This document shows positions 1 to 6,397 of a stretch of 10,572 nucleotides of DNA, in pieces; within the stretch, counting starts at the first letter, position 1, and each line of letters opens with the position of its first letter. The position numbers and the translations under genes are program-made. This DNA is from an uncultured Cloacibacillus sp. GTDB taxonomy: Bacteria; Synergistota; Synergistia; Synergistales; Synergistaceae. Location: contig UQVV01000044.1 of NCBI GenBank assembly GCA_900544635.1, positions 1-10,572 on the forward strand. The letters run 5' to 3'. The notes beneath the pieces were generated by a model. The model ran no database searches. It had not been told where the DNA came from and saw only the letters and a program-made list of their open reading frames with translations.

Positions 1-1026
1 CTCGCGCGCATAGGCGAGTACACCGGACTCTGCGCCGAACTTGGAGACGGGGCGCCTCTCACCGTTCTGCGCTTCGACATAGACTGCGTGGAAACTGCGG
101 AAAGCGACGGACCTTCGCACCGTCCTGCGGCGCTCGGCTTCGCCTCGGTCGACGCGGGCCTCTCGCACTCCTGCGGACACGACGGACACGCCGCCGTCGG
201 CCTCGCGCTCGCGGAAATGCTTTCGTCCGCGCGGCAAAAGCTGCGCGGCACGATACGCTTCATCTTCCAGCCCGCCGAGGAGGGCGTGCGCGGCGGATAC
301 GCCTGCGCGCCGCTCGCTGCTGGAGCGGACAGCTTTATAGCGATGCACCTAGGCCTCGGCCTTCCGACGGGACATATATGCGGAGGCACCGGAGGCTTCC
401 TATGCTCGACGAAGTTCGACGCGGAGTTCAAAGGCGCGGCGGCGCACGCGGGCGGAGAGCCGGAGCGCGGGCGCAACGCGTTGCTCGCCGCGGCGCAGGC
501 GGCGCTCGCGATACACTCCATAGCGCCGCATTCGGGCGGCGTCATGCGCGTCAACGTCGGCGTGCTGCGCGCGGGCGAGGGCCGCAACGTCGTGCCGCCG
601 CACGCGCTTATGAAAATCGAGACGCGCGGCGAAAACGGCGAGGTCGCGTCATACGCCTACGAACGCGCGGTACAGTCGCTCAAAGGCGCGGCGCAGATGT
701 ACGGCGCGGAACTCGCGATAAAAAAGCAGGGCGAGACGATAACCGCCGAGAGCGACGAAAAGCTCGCGAAGCTCGTCGCGGACGAGGCGCTCTCCGTCCG
801 CGGCGTGACGAAAGCCGAGCTTTACAGAAAAATGCCAGGCAGCGACGACGCCTGCTGGCTCATGCGCGAGGCGCAGAAAGGCGGCGGCCTCGCGACATAT
901 ATATGCGTAGGCGCGGACACCCCGGCGGGCCACCACAACGGCGCCTTCGACCTCGACGAAGCGGCGCTGCCCATAGCGCTCGAGCTTCTCTACAAAACGA
1001 CGTTGCGGCTCAACGCCGCGCAGTAA
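1..1026 (+). CDS. abgA: AbgA-like M20 family amidohydrolase (5' truncated)
   Basis: The open frame runs from the first base to a TAA at 1024-1026, giving 341 residues of a protein that has lost roughly its first 90-100 at the window edge. Metal-site motifs of M20 peptidases are present: RFDIDC near nt 73-90, HSCGHDGH at nt 166-189, QPAEE at nt 268-282, an MH pair near nt 343, and GHHN at nt 928-939. Between them lies the dimerisation (lid) domain with TKFDAEF and AAHAGGEPERGRNALLAAAQA. The resemblance to E. coli AbgA is close along the whole length (IAPHSGG, RVNVGV, GRNVVPPHA, KIETRG, GSDDA). AbgA with AbgB cleaves p-aminobenzoyl-glutamate to p-aminobenzoate and glutamate in the cytoplasm. 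No AbgB is visible, so another N-acyl amino acid substrate is possible. The family is sure; the exact substrate is inference. Confidence 0.85.
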   Translation, partial: LARIGEYTGLCAELGDGAPLTVLRFDIDCVETAESDGPSHRPAALGFASVDAGLSHSCGHDGHAAVGLALAEMLSSARQKLRGTIRFIFQPAEEGVRGGYACAPLAAGADSFIAMHLGLGLPTGHICGGTGGFLCSTKFDAEFKGAAAHAGGEPERGRNALLAAAQAALAIHSIAPHSGGVMRVNVGVLRAGEGRNVVPPHALMKIETRGENGEVASYAYERAVQSLKGAAQMYGAELAIKKQGETITAESDEKLAKLVADEALSVRGVTKAELYRKMPGSDDACWLMREAQKGGGLATYICVGADTPAGHHNGAFDLDEAALPIALELLYKTTLRLNAAQ

Positions 1027-1038
1027 CGCGCAAACACA

Positions 1039-1075
1039 CGCGCCGCGTCCAAAGCTCCGGGCGCGGCGCGTTTTT
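1039..1075 (+). terminator. Intrinsic terminator after the amidohydrolase gene
   Basis: A 12-bp GC-rich stem (1039-1050 with 1059-1070, one G-U wobble) closes an 8-nt loop and is followed by five T. It begins 12 nt after the stop codon and separates this gene from the regulator operon downstream. Confidence 0.85.
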
Positions 1076-1120
1076 ATGCCGGCTTCCGCAACTTTACAAA
1101 ACTTTTTAAAATTTAACCGC

Positions 1121-1149
1121 TTGACGCGCGGCGCTCGTGCCTTCAAAAT
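1121..1149 (+). promoter_or_regulatory. Putative sigma-70 type promoter for the Lrp/aminotransferase operon
   Basis: TTGACG (1121-1126) is followed 17 nt later by CAAAAT (1144-1149), a weak -10 match (4 of 6). An A/T-rich tract at 1090-1118 lies just upstream, as an UP element would. The start codon is 36 nt beyond the -10. The -35 is convincing, the -10 less so. Confidence 0.45.
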
Positions 1150-1184
1150 TATCTTTTATACCGCTTAAGTTCGGAGGGTATTTG

Positions 1185-1679
1185 ATGGATAACAAGAAGA
1201 GAGAAGAAATACTTCGCCTGCTTGAGGCAAACGCGAGATACACGCCGAAGGACATCGCCGTGATGCTCGGCCTCGGACTCGAGGAGACCGAGAATGAGAT
1301 AAAGCAGATGGAGAAGGAGCACGTCATCTGCGGCTACCACGCGCTCGTCAACTGGGACAAGACCGACGACGAAAAGATTTCCGCGCTCATCGAGCTCAAG
1401 GTCATGCCGCAGCGCGGCCACGGCTACGACAGCATCGCCGAGAAGATTTACCAGTACCCCGAGGTCGAGTCGCTCTACCTCATGTCGGGAGCCTACGACT
1501 TCTCCGTGATACTCAAGAAGGCGACGATGAAGGAAATCGCGAACTTCGTATCGACGCGCCTCGCCGTCATGGACGAGGTGCAGAGCACGGCGACGCACAT
1601 CGTTCTCGTGCGCTATAAGGACCACGGCACGACTCTCGTCGAGCAGAAAAAAGACCAGCGCGTGATGGTGATGCCATGA
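1185..1679 (+). CDS. Lrp/AsnC family transcriptional regulator
   Basis: This is a 164-residue protein, the usual length of the family. Residues 1-48 form the N-terminal winged helix-turn-helix (KREEILRLLEANARYTPKDIA and following). Residues about 65-145 form the ligand-sensing RAM domain, with the typical SGAYDF turn at 101-106. The start is set by a GGAGGG site at 1173-1178, six bases before ATG 1185. An in-frame GTG at 1137 lies inside the likely promoter region and is rejected. The last four bases overlap the aminotransferase start (ATGA, 1676-1679). Lrp-type regulators paired with an adjacent aminotransferase gene commonly control it in response to an amino acid, as in the alaR-alaT pair of Bacillus subtilis. 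The effector here is unknown. Confidence 0.9.
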   Translation: MDNKKREEILRLLEANARYTPKDIAVMLGLGLEETENEIKQMEKEHVICGYHALVNWDKTDDEKISALIELKVMPQRGHGYDSIAEKIYQYPEVESLYLMSGAYDFSVILKKATMKEIANFVSTRLAVMDEVQSTATHIVLVRYKDHGTTLVEQKKDQRVMVMP

Positions 1680-2866
1680 GAGATTTTATCTGCGACAAGA
1701 TAAAGCAGATCAAGCCCTCGGGCATACGCCGCCTCTTCGACATAGCGAACGAGATTCCCGACGTCATATCGCTCGGCGTCGGCGAGCCGGACTTCGACAC
1801 GCCGTGGCACATCCGCGAGGAGGGCATCTACTCGCTGCAGAAGGGACGCACCTTCTACACCTCAAACTCCGGGCTGCCCGAGCTGCGCGATGAGATTGCG
1901 AACTATATGCTGCGCAAGTACGGCCTCGTCTACGATCCGAAGCACGAGATAATCCTGACGGTCGGCGGCAGCGAGGCGATAGACATAGCCTTCCGCGCGA
2001 CGCTGAACCCCGGCGACGAGGTCGTCTATCCCGAGCCGGGCTACGTCTCCTACGAGCCCTGCATACGCCTCGCCGACGGCGTGCCGGTGCCGATAGAGCT
2101 CTCCGCCGAGACGGAGTTCCGCCTTCAGCCGGAGCAGCTCGAGGCCGCGATAACGCCGAAGACGAAGGCTCTGCTCATCTCGTACCCGAACAACCCGACG
2201 GGCGCGATAATGGAGCGCGCCGACCTCGAAAAGCTCGTCCCCGTGATACTCAAGCACGACCTGCTCGTAATCTCGGACGAAATTTACAGCGAGCTCTGCT
2301 ACAAGGAGCGCCACGTCAGCATAGCGTCGCTGCCCGGAATGCACGAGCGCACGGTCGTCATCAACGGCTTCTCGAAATCCTTCGCGATGACGGGCTGGCG
2401 TCTCGGCTGGGCCTGCGCGCCCGCGCCGATTATGGAGTACATGCTCAAGATACACCAGTTCGGCATAATGTCCGCGCCGACGATGAGCCAGTACGCCGCG
2501 ATATCGGCGCTGCGCAACGGAGACAAGGACACCGAGATGATGACCGAGTCATACAACCAGCGTCGCCGCTTCCTGATGGAGGCTTTCTCCGAGATGGGGC
2601 TGCCGTGCTTCGAGCCGTACGGAGCTTTCTACGTCTTCCCCGACATCTCTGAGTTCGGCATGGGCTCGGACGAGTTCTGCGAGAAGCTGCTGAAGTCCGA
2701 AAACGTCGCGGTCGTCCCGGGCTCGGCCTTCGGCAAGTCCGGCGACAAGCATGTGCGCATCTCCTACTGCTACTCCGTCGAGGAGCTCAAGGAGGCGATG
2801 ACGCGCATCGCGCGCTTCGTCGACAAGCTGCGTTCGGAGGAGAAGGACAAGGCGAAAGAGAGATAA
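1676..2866 (+). CDS. Class I/II pyridoxal-phosphate aminotransferase
   Basis: This is a full-length fold-type I aminotransferase of 396 residues. Visible motifs are GVGEPDFDTP at 34-43, YTSNSGLPELR at 61-71, SYPNNPTG at 169-176 (Asn173), SDEIYSEL at 200-207 (Asp201, which binds the PLP ring nitrogen), GFSKSFAMTGWRLG at 231-244 (Lys234, the PLP Schiff-base lysine) and HVRISY at 359-364 (Arg361, which binds the substrate carboxylate). The C-terminus is charged (EEKDKAKER). Translation is coupled to the regulator through the ATGA overlap; there is no strong ribosome site of its own. The sequence fits the aspartate/alanine/aromatic (PatA, AlaT-like) branch, but the amino donor cannot be told from motifs. 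No clear intrinsic terminator follows. Confidence 0.9.
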   Translation: MRDFICDKIKQIKPSGIRRLFDIANEIPDVISLGVGEPDFDTPWHIREEGIYSLQKGRTFYTSNSGLPELRDEIANYMLRKYGLVYDPKHEIILTVGGSEAIDIAFRATLNPGDEVVYPEPGYVSYEPCIRLADGVPVPIELSAETEFRLQPEQLEAAITPKTKALLISYPNNPTGAIMERADLEKLVPVILKHDLLVISDEIYSELCYKERHVSIASLPGMHERTVVINGFSKSFAMTGWRLGWACAPAPIMEYMLKIHQFGIMSAPTMSQYAAISALRNGDKDTEMMTESYNQRRRFLMEAFSEMGLPCFEPYGAFYVFPDISEFGMGSDEFCEKLLKSENVAVVPGSAFGKSGDKHVRISYCYSVEELKEAMTRIARFVDKLRSEEKDKAKER

Positions 2867-2869
2867 TGA

Positions 2870-2878
2870 TGCTATAAT
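2870..2878 (+). promoter_or_regulatory. Extended -10 promoter for a plus-strand RNA
   Basis: TGCTATAAT (2870-2878) is a perfect -10 with the TGn extension, starting four bases after the aminotransferase stop codon. There is no good -35 at 16-18 nt. The predicted start near 2885 coincides with the 5' edge of a strongly structured region that points into the 3' end of the opposite-strand peptide gene. Confidence 0.5.
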
Positions 2879-2884
2879 AAACGG

Positions 2885-2974
2885 AGAGAAGAGAGAGCCG
2901 CAGGAAGGGTTGCGGTAAAACCTCTCTCCGGCCTGCCTAGACTGAGGGGCAACTCAGCCTAGACATTCAAGGCC
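2885..2974 (+). ncRNA. Candidate structured small RNA convergent with the peptide gene
   Basis: Two hairpins follow the extended -10 promoter. The first pairs 2891-2897 (GAGAGAG) with 2922-2928 (CTCTCTC) around an inner CCGCA/TGCGG stem (2898-2902 with 2911-2915). The second pairs 2930-2934 (GGCCT) with 2970-2974 (AGGCC) around CTAG-a-CTGAG / CTCAG-c-CTAG with a GGGCAA loop at 2947-2952. No coding frame with a ribosome site is evident. The 3' end is uncertain: further hairpins at 2992-3010 and 3011-3047 continue into the antisense of the peptide gene, and none has a clean T-tract. It may be the antisense antitoxin of that gene, or part of the peptide mRNA 3' region read on the other strand. 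I do not recognise an Rfam family. Confidence 0.35.
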
Positions 2975-2978
2975 AAGT

Positions 2979-3107
2979 TTAAAGGTTGGTATTGCGGAGC
3001 AATTCCGCAAAAGCTGCAATAAGCGCCGCAAACGCTGTGAGCAGCTTGACGATTAGGGTCGCCCATTCATAAAATGAGCGGCCTTTGTCATTCTTAGCCA
3101 TTCTCAT
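2979..3107 (-). CDS. Small single-span membrane peptide, candidate type I toxin
   Basis: Read on the minus strand, ATG 3107 (or the ATG two codons on, at 3101) gives 42 or 40 residues ending at TAA 2981-2979. The peptide has a charged, polar start (MAKNDKGRSFYEW), one hydrophobic helix of about 20 residues (ATLIVKLLTAFAALIAAFA) and a short polar tail (ELLRNTNL). An AGGAAGGGGG tract precedes both starts; the GGGGG run is best spaced (7 nt) for the ATG at 3101. The frame stays open further upstream, but that part spans the likely promoter and leader. The length, the single helix, the buried ribosome site and the convergent promoter are all typical of type I toxins such as TxpA, BsrG or TisB, though I see no specific sequence match to them. 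It could also be an unrelated small membrane protein. Confidence 0.55.
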   Translation of the reverse strand: MRMAKNDKGRSFYEWATLIVKLLTAFAALIAAFAELLRNTNL

Positions 3108-3128
3108 TCCCCCTTCCTGCCGGGGGAA
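3107..3128 (-). promoter_or_regulatory. Hairpin burying the peptide's ribosome binding site
   Basis: In the minus-strand transcript TTCCCCC (3128-3122) pairs perfectly with GGGGGAA (3113-3107) across an 8-nt loop. The paired strand contains the Shine-Dalgarno Gs and the A of ATG 3107. Such sequestration keeps the full-length mRNA of many type I toxins translationally silent. Confidence 0.5.
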
Positions 3129-3179
3129 ATCCCTTGAGCTGGCGGACCCGGCATTACTGCCAAAGGCCCTTCCGCAGAT

Positions 3180-3209
3180 ATTATACAACAGAGCGACAAC
3201 AGAATTCCA
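3180..3209 (-). promoter_or_regulatory. Putative promoter of the small membrane peptide gene
   Basis: On the minus strand there is a perfect TATAAT (3185-3180). The -35 region at 17-18 nt (TGGAAT, 3209-3204) is poor. The predicted start near 3173 gives a leader of about 66 nt, which includes a small GGCA-GTAA-TGCC hairpin and the ribosome-site hairpin. Confidence 0.4.
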
Positions 3210-3251
3210 TTTTGTTATCCGATCTTGTACGTCGAAGCGCTCCCGCGGCGC

Positions 3252-3280
3252 TGTACAAAGGCGAGTTAGCGCGGTATAAT
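3252..3280 (+). promoter_or_regulatory. Copper operon promoter
   Basis: TGTACA (3252-3257) and a perfect TATAAT (3275-3280) are separated by 17 nt. The predicted start near 3287 falls inside the CsoR-type palindrome, so repressor binding would block initiation. Confidence 0.75.
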
Positions 3281-3285
3281 CCATA

Positions 3286-3303
3286 TACCCCCCACAGGGG
3301 GTA
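3286..3303 (+). promoter_or_regulatory. CsoR operator
   Basis: A perfect inverted repeat, TACCCCC-CACA-GGGGGTA, begins six bases after the -10 box. G-tract palindromes flanked by TA are the known form of CsoR operators. The csoR gene at the end of this operon supports the assignment and implies autoregulation, with Cu(I) binding releasing the repressor. Confidence 0.8.
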
Positions 3304-3338
3304 GGTATTGAAGCTTTGAGGCAAAGGAGCATAGATGT

Positions 3339-5957
3339 ATGAGAAAGGATCATTTCGACGTTACCGGCATGAGCTGCGCGGCTTGCTCTGCGCGTGTGGA
3401 GAAGAGCGTCGCGAAGCTGCCGGGGATAAAAGAGGTTTCCGTAAATTTATTGAAGAACAGCATGACCGTCGAGTACGACGAGGCCGCGCTGACTTCGGAG
3501 GGAATCGTCGAGGCGGTCGTGAAGGCGGGGTACGGCGCTTCGCTGCGCGAGGAGAAGGGGAGCGCCGGGCCGAAGGCTAAGGCCGCGCCGTCGCCCGTGG
3601 ATATAGCGAAACAGGAATACGAGAAGATATGGCGGCGGCTTATGGCCTCTGTCGTATTCGCCGTGCCGCTTTTCTATATTTCGATGGGGCACATGATGGG
3701 CTGGCCGCTTCCCGCATTTTTCCACGGGACTGAGAACGCGATGATTTTCGCGCTGACTCTGTTCCTGCTGACCGTTCCCATCGTGTTCATCAACTTCAAG
3801 TTCTTCCGCGCCGGCTTTACGTCGCTGACGCACGGCGCGCCGAATATGGATTCGCTTATCGCTCTCGGCTCGAGCGCGGCTCTCGTCTACGGCGTGTACG
3901 CGCTCTATAAAATCGCATTCGGCCTCGGCCACGGAGACCTCGAGATGGTGAGCCAGTTCTCGATGGACCTTTATTTCGAGTCGGCGGGCATGATACTGAC
4001 GCTCATCTCTGTGGGAAAGTTTTTCGAGGCTCGCGCGAAGGGGCGCACTTCGGATGCCATCAACAAGCTTATGAACCTCGCGCCGAAGACGGCTTTCGTC
4101 GTTCGCGGCGGCGTCGAGGCTGAAGTTCCGGTCGAAGAGGTCGAGAAGGGCGAGACCGTCGTGGTGCGAGCCGGCCAGGCCGTGCCGGTCGACGGCGTGC
4201 TGACGGAGGGCCACGCCGCGGTCGACGAGTCGGCGATAACGGGCGAGAGCATCCCGGTCGAGAAGCAGCCGGGCGACAAGCTGATAGGCGCGACGACGGT
4301 CAAGTCCGGGTATCTCAAAATGCGCGCGACGGGCGTCGGCGACGAGACGGCGCTCGCGCAGATAGTGCGGCTTGTGGACGAGGCGACTAGCTCGAAGGCC
4401 CCTATCGCGAAGCTCGCGGACAAGGTGAGCGGCGTTTTCGTGCCGGTCGTCATCGTTATAGCGCTCGTCAGCGCGGCGGGATGGCTGATAGCCGGCGAGA
4501 GCGTCGAGTTCGCGCTTTCGGTCGCCATCGCGGTGCTGGTAATTTCCTGCCCCTGCGCGCTCGGCCTCGCTACGCCGACGGCGATCATGGTAGGCACGGG
4601 GCGCGGCGCGACGAACGGAATCCTGATAAAATCCGCCGAGGCTCTCGAGACTGCGCACGACGTAAAGACCGTCGTCCTCGACAAGACGGGGACGATAACG
4701 CGCGGCGAGCCCGCCGTGACGGACGTGTTTCATCGTTCGGATATGAGCGCGGAGGAGTTCCTGACGCTCGCGGCGTCGCTTGAAAAATATTCGGGACATC
4801 CTCTCGGCGAGGCGATAGCTGCGAAAGCGGCGGAGGATAAACTGCCCATGAAGCCCGTCGCCGACTTCGCTCAGGAGCCGGGCAAGGGCGTGAGGGGAAA
4901 AATCGACGGCGCGCTCGTCTGCGGCGGCAACAGAAAGCTGATGGAGGAGTTCGGCCTTTACGGCGTCAGGGAGAAGGAGCTTGAAGAAAAGCTCGCCGAC
5001 GAGGGCAAGACGCCGCTCTTCTTCGTCCGCGACGGAAGGTTCATCGGGATAATCGCGCTCGCCGACGTCGTGAAGCCGACGAGCCGCCGCGCCGTGAACG
5101 AGCTGCACGAAATGGGTATAAAGGTCGTCATGCTGACCGGCGACAACGAGCGCACGGCGCGCGCGATACAGCGCGAGGTCGGTGCGGACGAGGTTATCGC
5201 CGAGGTGCTTCCGCAGGACAAGGAGAAAGAAGTCCGCCGCATTCAGGAGTCTGGGCGGAAGGTCGCGATGGTCGGCGACGGCATCAACGACGCTCCCGCG
5301 CTCGCGCGCGCGGACGTGGGCATAGCGATAGGCGCGGGGACGGACGTGGCGATAGAGTCGGCGGGCGTCGTGCTGATGCGCAGCGACCTGCTCGACGTCG
5401 CGGGCGCTATACAGCTCGGCAAGGCCGTCATCCGCAACATAAAAGAGAACCTTTTCTGGGCGCTGTTCTATAATACGATATGTATTCCTGTCGCGGCGGG
5501 GATTTTCTATCCGTCGTTCGGCCTCAAGCTCAGCCCCATGATCGGCGCGCTGGCGATGAGCTTCAGCTCGGTGTTCGTGGTTTCGAACGCGCTGCGGCTG
5601 CGCCTGTTCAAGCCTAAATTCGCAGCCGCTGCAGTCGCCGAAGGCGGCGGCGAAAAATCCGGCGCGCGCTGCAATATCGCGGCAATAACCGTCGAGGACA
5701 AGACGGAGGTTATAAAAGAGACGAAGGGAGAAGATGTGAAGATGAAGAAGGTTCTGCATGTGGAGGGCATGATGTGCCAGATGTGCGTGAAGCACGTGAC
5801 GCAGGCGCTGAAGAACGTCGCGGGCGTGGAGGCGGTGGAGGTTTCGCTCGAAGCCAAGACGGCGGCGGTCACGCTCGGCGCTGAGGTCGAGGACGCCGTG
5901 CTCGCGAAGGCCGTCACCGACGCGGGCTACGAGGTCATGGGCGTAGAGGCCGCATGA
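3339..5957 (+). CDS. copA: Cu(I)-exporting P1B-1 ATPase with a fused C-terminal CopZ domain
   Basis: This 872-residue inner-membrane pump uses ATP to export Cu(I). An N-terminal heavy-metal-associated domain has GMSCAAC (Cys13, Cys16). Membrane segments lie near 98-117, 133-157, 172-191 and 209-228, with more around the CPC motif and near 704-750. ATPase motifs are TGES at 301-304, CPC at 404-406, DKTGT with phosphorylated Asp448, the SGHP motif (His487-Pro488), TGDN at 600-603 and GDGIND at 646-651. YN (711-712) and MSFSS (740-744) in the last two helices mark the copper-specific P1B-1 class. After a variable linker of about 45 residues comes a second heavy-metal domain (802-872, GMMCQMC, Cys813 and Cys816) that looks like a complete CopZ. 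The start has AAAGGAG at 3323-3329, nine bases before ATG 3339; an ATG at 3335 is out of frame. The stop overlaps csoR (ATGA, 5954-5957). Confidence 0.95.
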   Translation: MRKDHFDVTGMSCAACSARVEKSVAKLPGIKEVSVNLLKNSMTVEYDEAALTSEGIVEAVVKAGYGASLREEKGSAGPKAKAAPSPVDIAKQEYEKIWRRLMASVVFAVPLFYISMGHMMGWPLPAFFHGTENAMIFALTLFLLTVPIVFINFKFFRAGFTSLTHGAPNMDSLIALGSSAALVYGVYALYKIAFGLGHGDLEMVSQFSMDLYFESAGMILTLISVGKFFEARAKGRTSDAINKLMNLAPKTAFVVRGGVEAEVPVEEVEKGETVVVRAGQAVPVDGVLTEGHAAVDESAITGESIPVEKQPGDKLIGATTVKSGYLKMRATGVGDETALAQIVRLVDEATSSKAPIAKLADKVSGVFVPVVIVIALVSAAGWLIAGESVEFALSVAIAVLVISCPCALGLATPTAIMVGTGRGATNGILIKSAEALETAHDVKTVVLDKTGTITRGEPAVTDVFHRSDMSAEEFLTLAASLEKYSGHPLGEAIAAKAAEDKLPMKPVADFAQEPGKGVRGKIDGALVCGGNRKLMEEFGLYGVREKELEEKLADEGKTPLFFVRDGRFIGIIALADVVKPTSRRAVNELHEMGIKVVMLTGDNERTARAIQREVGADEVIAEVLPQDKEKEVRRIQESGRKVAMVGDGINDAPALARADVGIAIGAGTDVAIESAGVVLMRSDLLDVAGAIQLGKAVIRNIKENLFWALFYNTICIPVAAGIFYPSFGLKLSPMIGALAMSFSSVFVVSNALRLRLFKPKFAAAAVAEGGGEKSGARCNIAAITVEDKTEVIKETKGEDVKMKKVLHVEGMMCQMCVKHVTQALKNVAGVEAVEVSLEAKTAAVTLGAEVEDAVLAKAVTDAGYEVMGVEAA
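5736..5957 (+). CDS. copZ: Possible internally initiated CopZ copper chaperone within copA
   Basis: In the copA frame, AAGGGAG (5724-5730) stands five bases before GTG 5736 and eleven before ATG 5742. Starting there yields 73 or 71 residues (MKKVLHVEGMMCQMC and onward), the normal size of free CopZ, with the Cu(I)-binding MxCxxC motif and a full beta-alpha-beta-beta-alpha-beta span. The domain begins with a start codon and a ribosome site where free CopZ would begin, as expected if a separate copZ gene fused to copA but kept its start. Whether the internal site is used cannot be seen from sequence. It may only be a relic, or a chance purine-rich stretch. Confidence 0.35.
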   Translation: MKMKKVLHVEGMMCQMCVKHVTQALKNVAGVEAVEVSLEAKTAAVTLGAEVEDAVLAKAVTDAGYEVMGVEAA

Positions 5958-6217
5958 AGGCTGACAAAGCAGAGGTAAGCCGCAAAATCAAGATCGCGCG
6001 CGGGCAGCTCGACGGAATCCTGCGCATGATAGAGGAGGACCGCTACTGCGTGGACATCTCCTATCAGCTCGTCGCGACGCAGTCTCTGCTGAAGCGCGCG
6101 AATCAGGATATATTGCAGGCGCACATAAGGCATTGCGTGCGCGAGGCGCTCCAGACCGACGAGCCGAATCCGAAGATAGAAGAGGCGCTGAAGCTGCTCG
6201 AGCGCATGGCGCAGTAG
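5954..6217 (+). CDS. csoR: CsoR copper-sensing repressor
   Basis: This is an all-helical DUF156 (CsoR/RcnR family) protein of 87 residues. The Cu(I) ligands of Mycobacterium tuberculosis CsoR (C36, H61, C65) have exact spacing counterparts here: Cys32, His57 and Cys61. The second-shell Tyr35 and Glu81 also match Tyr31 and Glu77. This separates it from the nickel (RcnR) and formaldehyde (FrmR) branches. The N-terminal region (KIKIARGQLDGILRMIEEDRYC) is the family signature helix with DNA-contacting Arg16. The start overlaps the copA stop, and a weak AGAGG lies four bases upstream, so translation is probably coupled. It should repress the operon through the palindrome at 3286-3303 and release it when it binds Cu(I). 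Confidence 0.92.
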   Translation: MKADKAEVSRKIKIARGQLDGILRMIEEDRYCVDISYQLVATQSLLKRANQDILQAHIRHCVREALQTDEPNPKIEEALKLLERMAQ

Positions 6218-6240
6218 CAAGTCCGGCAGAAGGACGAAGG

Positions 6241-6280
6241 CGCGCCGCTCCGCGAAGCTTTACGGGGCGGCGCGCGTTTT
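6241..6280 (+). terminator. Intrinsic terminator of the copper operon
   Basis: A 12-bp stem (6241-6252 with 6263-6274, one G-U wobble) is followed by CG and four T. It lies 23 bases after the csoR stop codon. The T-tract is short. Confidence 0.75.
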
Positions 6281-6323
6281 ATGCAGCTGGCGTTTTGTTC
6301 AGCTTTTAGTTACAAATTTCCTG

Positions 6324-6352
6324 TTGACAACAAAGTTTTGCGGTGCTAGGAT
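6324..6352 (+). promoter_or_regulatory. Promoter of the aromatic amino acid operon
   Basis: A perfect TTGACA (6324-6329), a 17-nt spacer and TAGGAT (6347-6352) with a TGC extension just before it. The predicted start is near 6359, some 250 bases ahead of aroF, leaving room for the leader described below. Confidence 0.8.
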
Positions 6353-6360
6353 TTTCACCG

Positions 6361-6375
6361 TCGGGTCAAACCCGA
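6361..6375 (+). other. 5'-end hairpin of the leader RNA
   Basis: TCGGGT (6361-6366) pairs with ACCCGA (6370-6375) over a three-base loop, directly at the predicted transcript start and just before the leader ribosome site. It may stabilise the RNA 5' end. Its function is not certain. Confidence 0.4.
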
Positions 6376-6397
6376 ACAAAAGGAGAGTTTTTGGATA

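Noticed and set aside
2923..2980. Intrinsic terminator for the aminotransferase gene or the small RNA
   Set aside because: The hairpins are strong, but neither is followed by a T-tract on the plus strand, so I list them as RNA structure only.
3195..3214. ACAA...TTGT imperfect palindrome around GAATTC as a repressor site (LexA-like)
   Set aside because: Only the outer four bases and the centre match. It fits no LexA consensus that I can name.
3085..3279. Plus-strand 64-codon frame in the intergenic island
   Set aside because: No ribosome site. It runs through the leader and promoter of the minus-strand peptide gene and into the copper promoter, and the translation shows no domain.
3108..3353. 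N-terminal extension of the minus-strand small peptide to about 124 residues
   Set aside because: The extension crosses the TATAAT box at 3185-3180 and the copper operator on the other strand. Only the starts at 3107/3101 have a ribosome site.
3447..5795. Very long open frame on the minus strand opposite copA (about 780 codons)
   Set aside because: It is the mirror of a GC-rich, strongly coding copA with every ATPase motif. Its translation is low-complexity (rich in Arg, His, Leu), with no recognisable motif and no ribosome site.
6352..6360. TTTTCACCG as a complement of the terminator 5' arm (CGGTGAA)
   Set aside because: It overlaps the predicted transcription start, so most of it should not be in the RNA.
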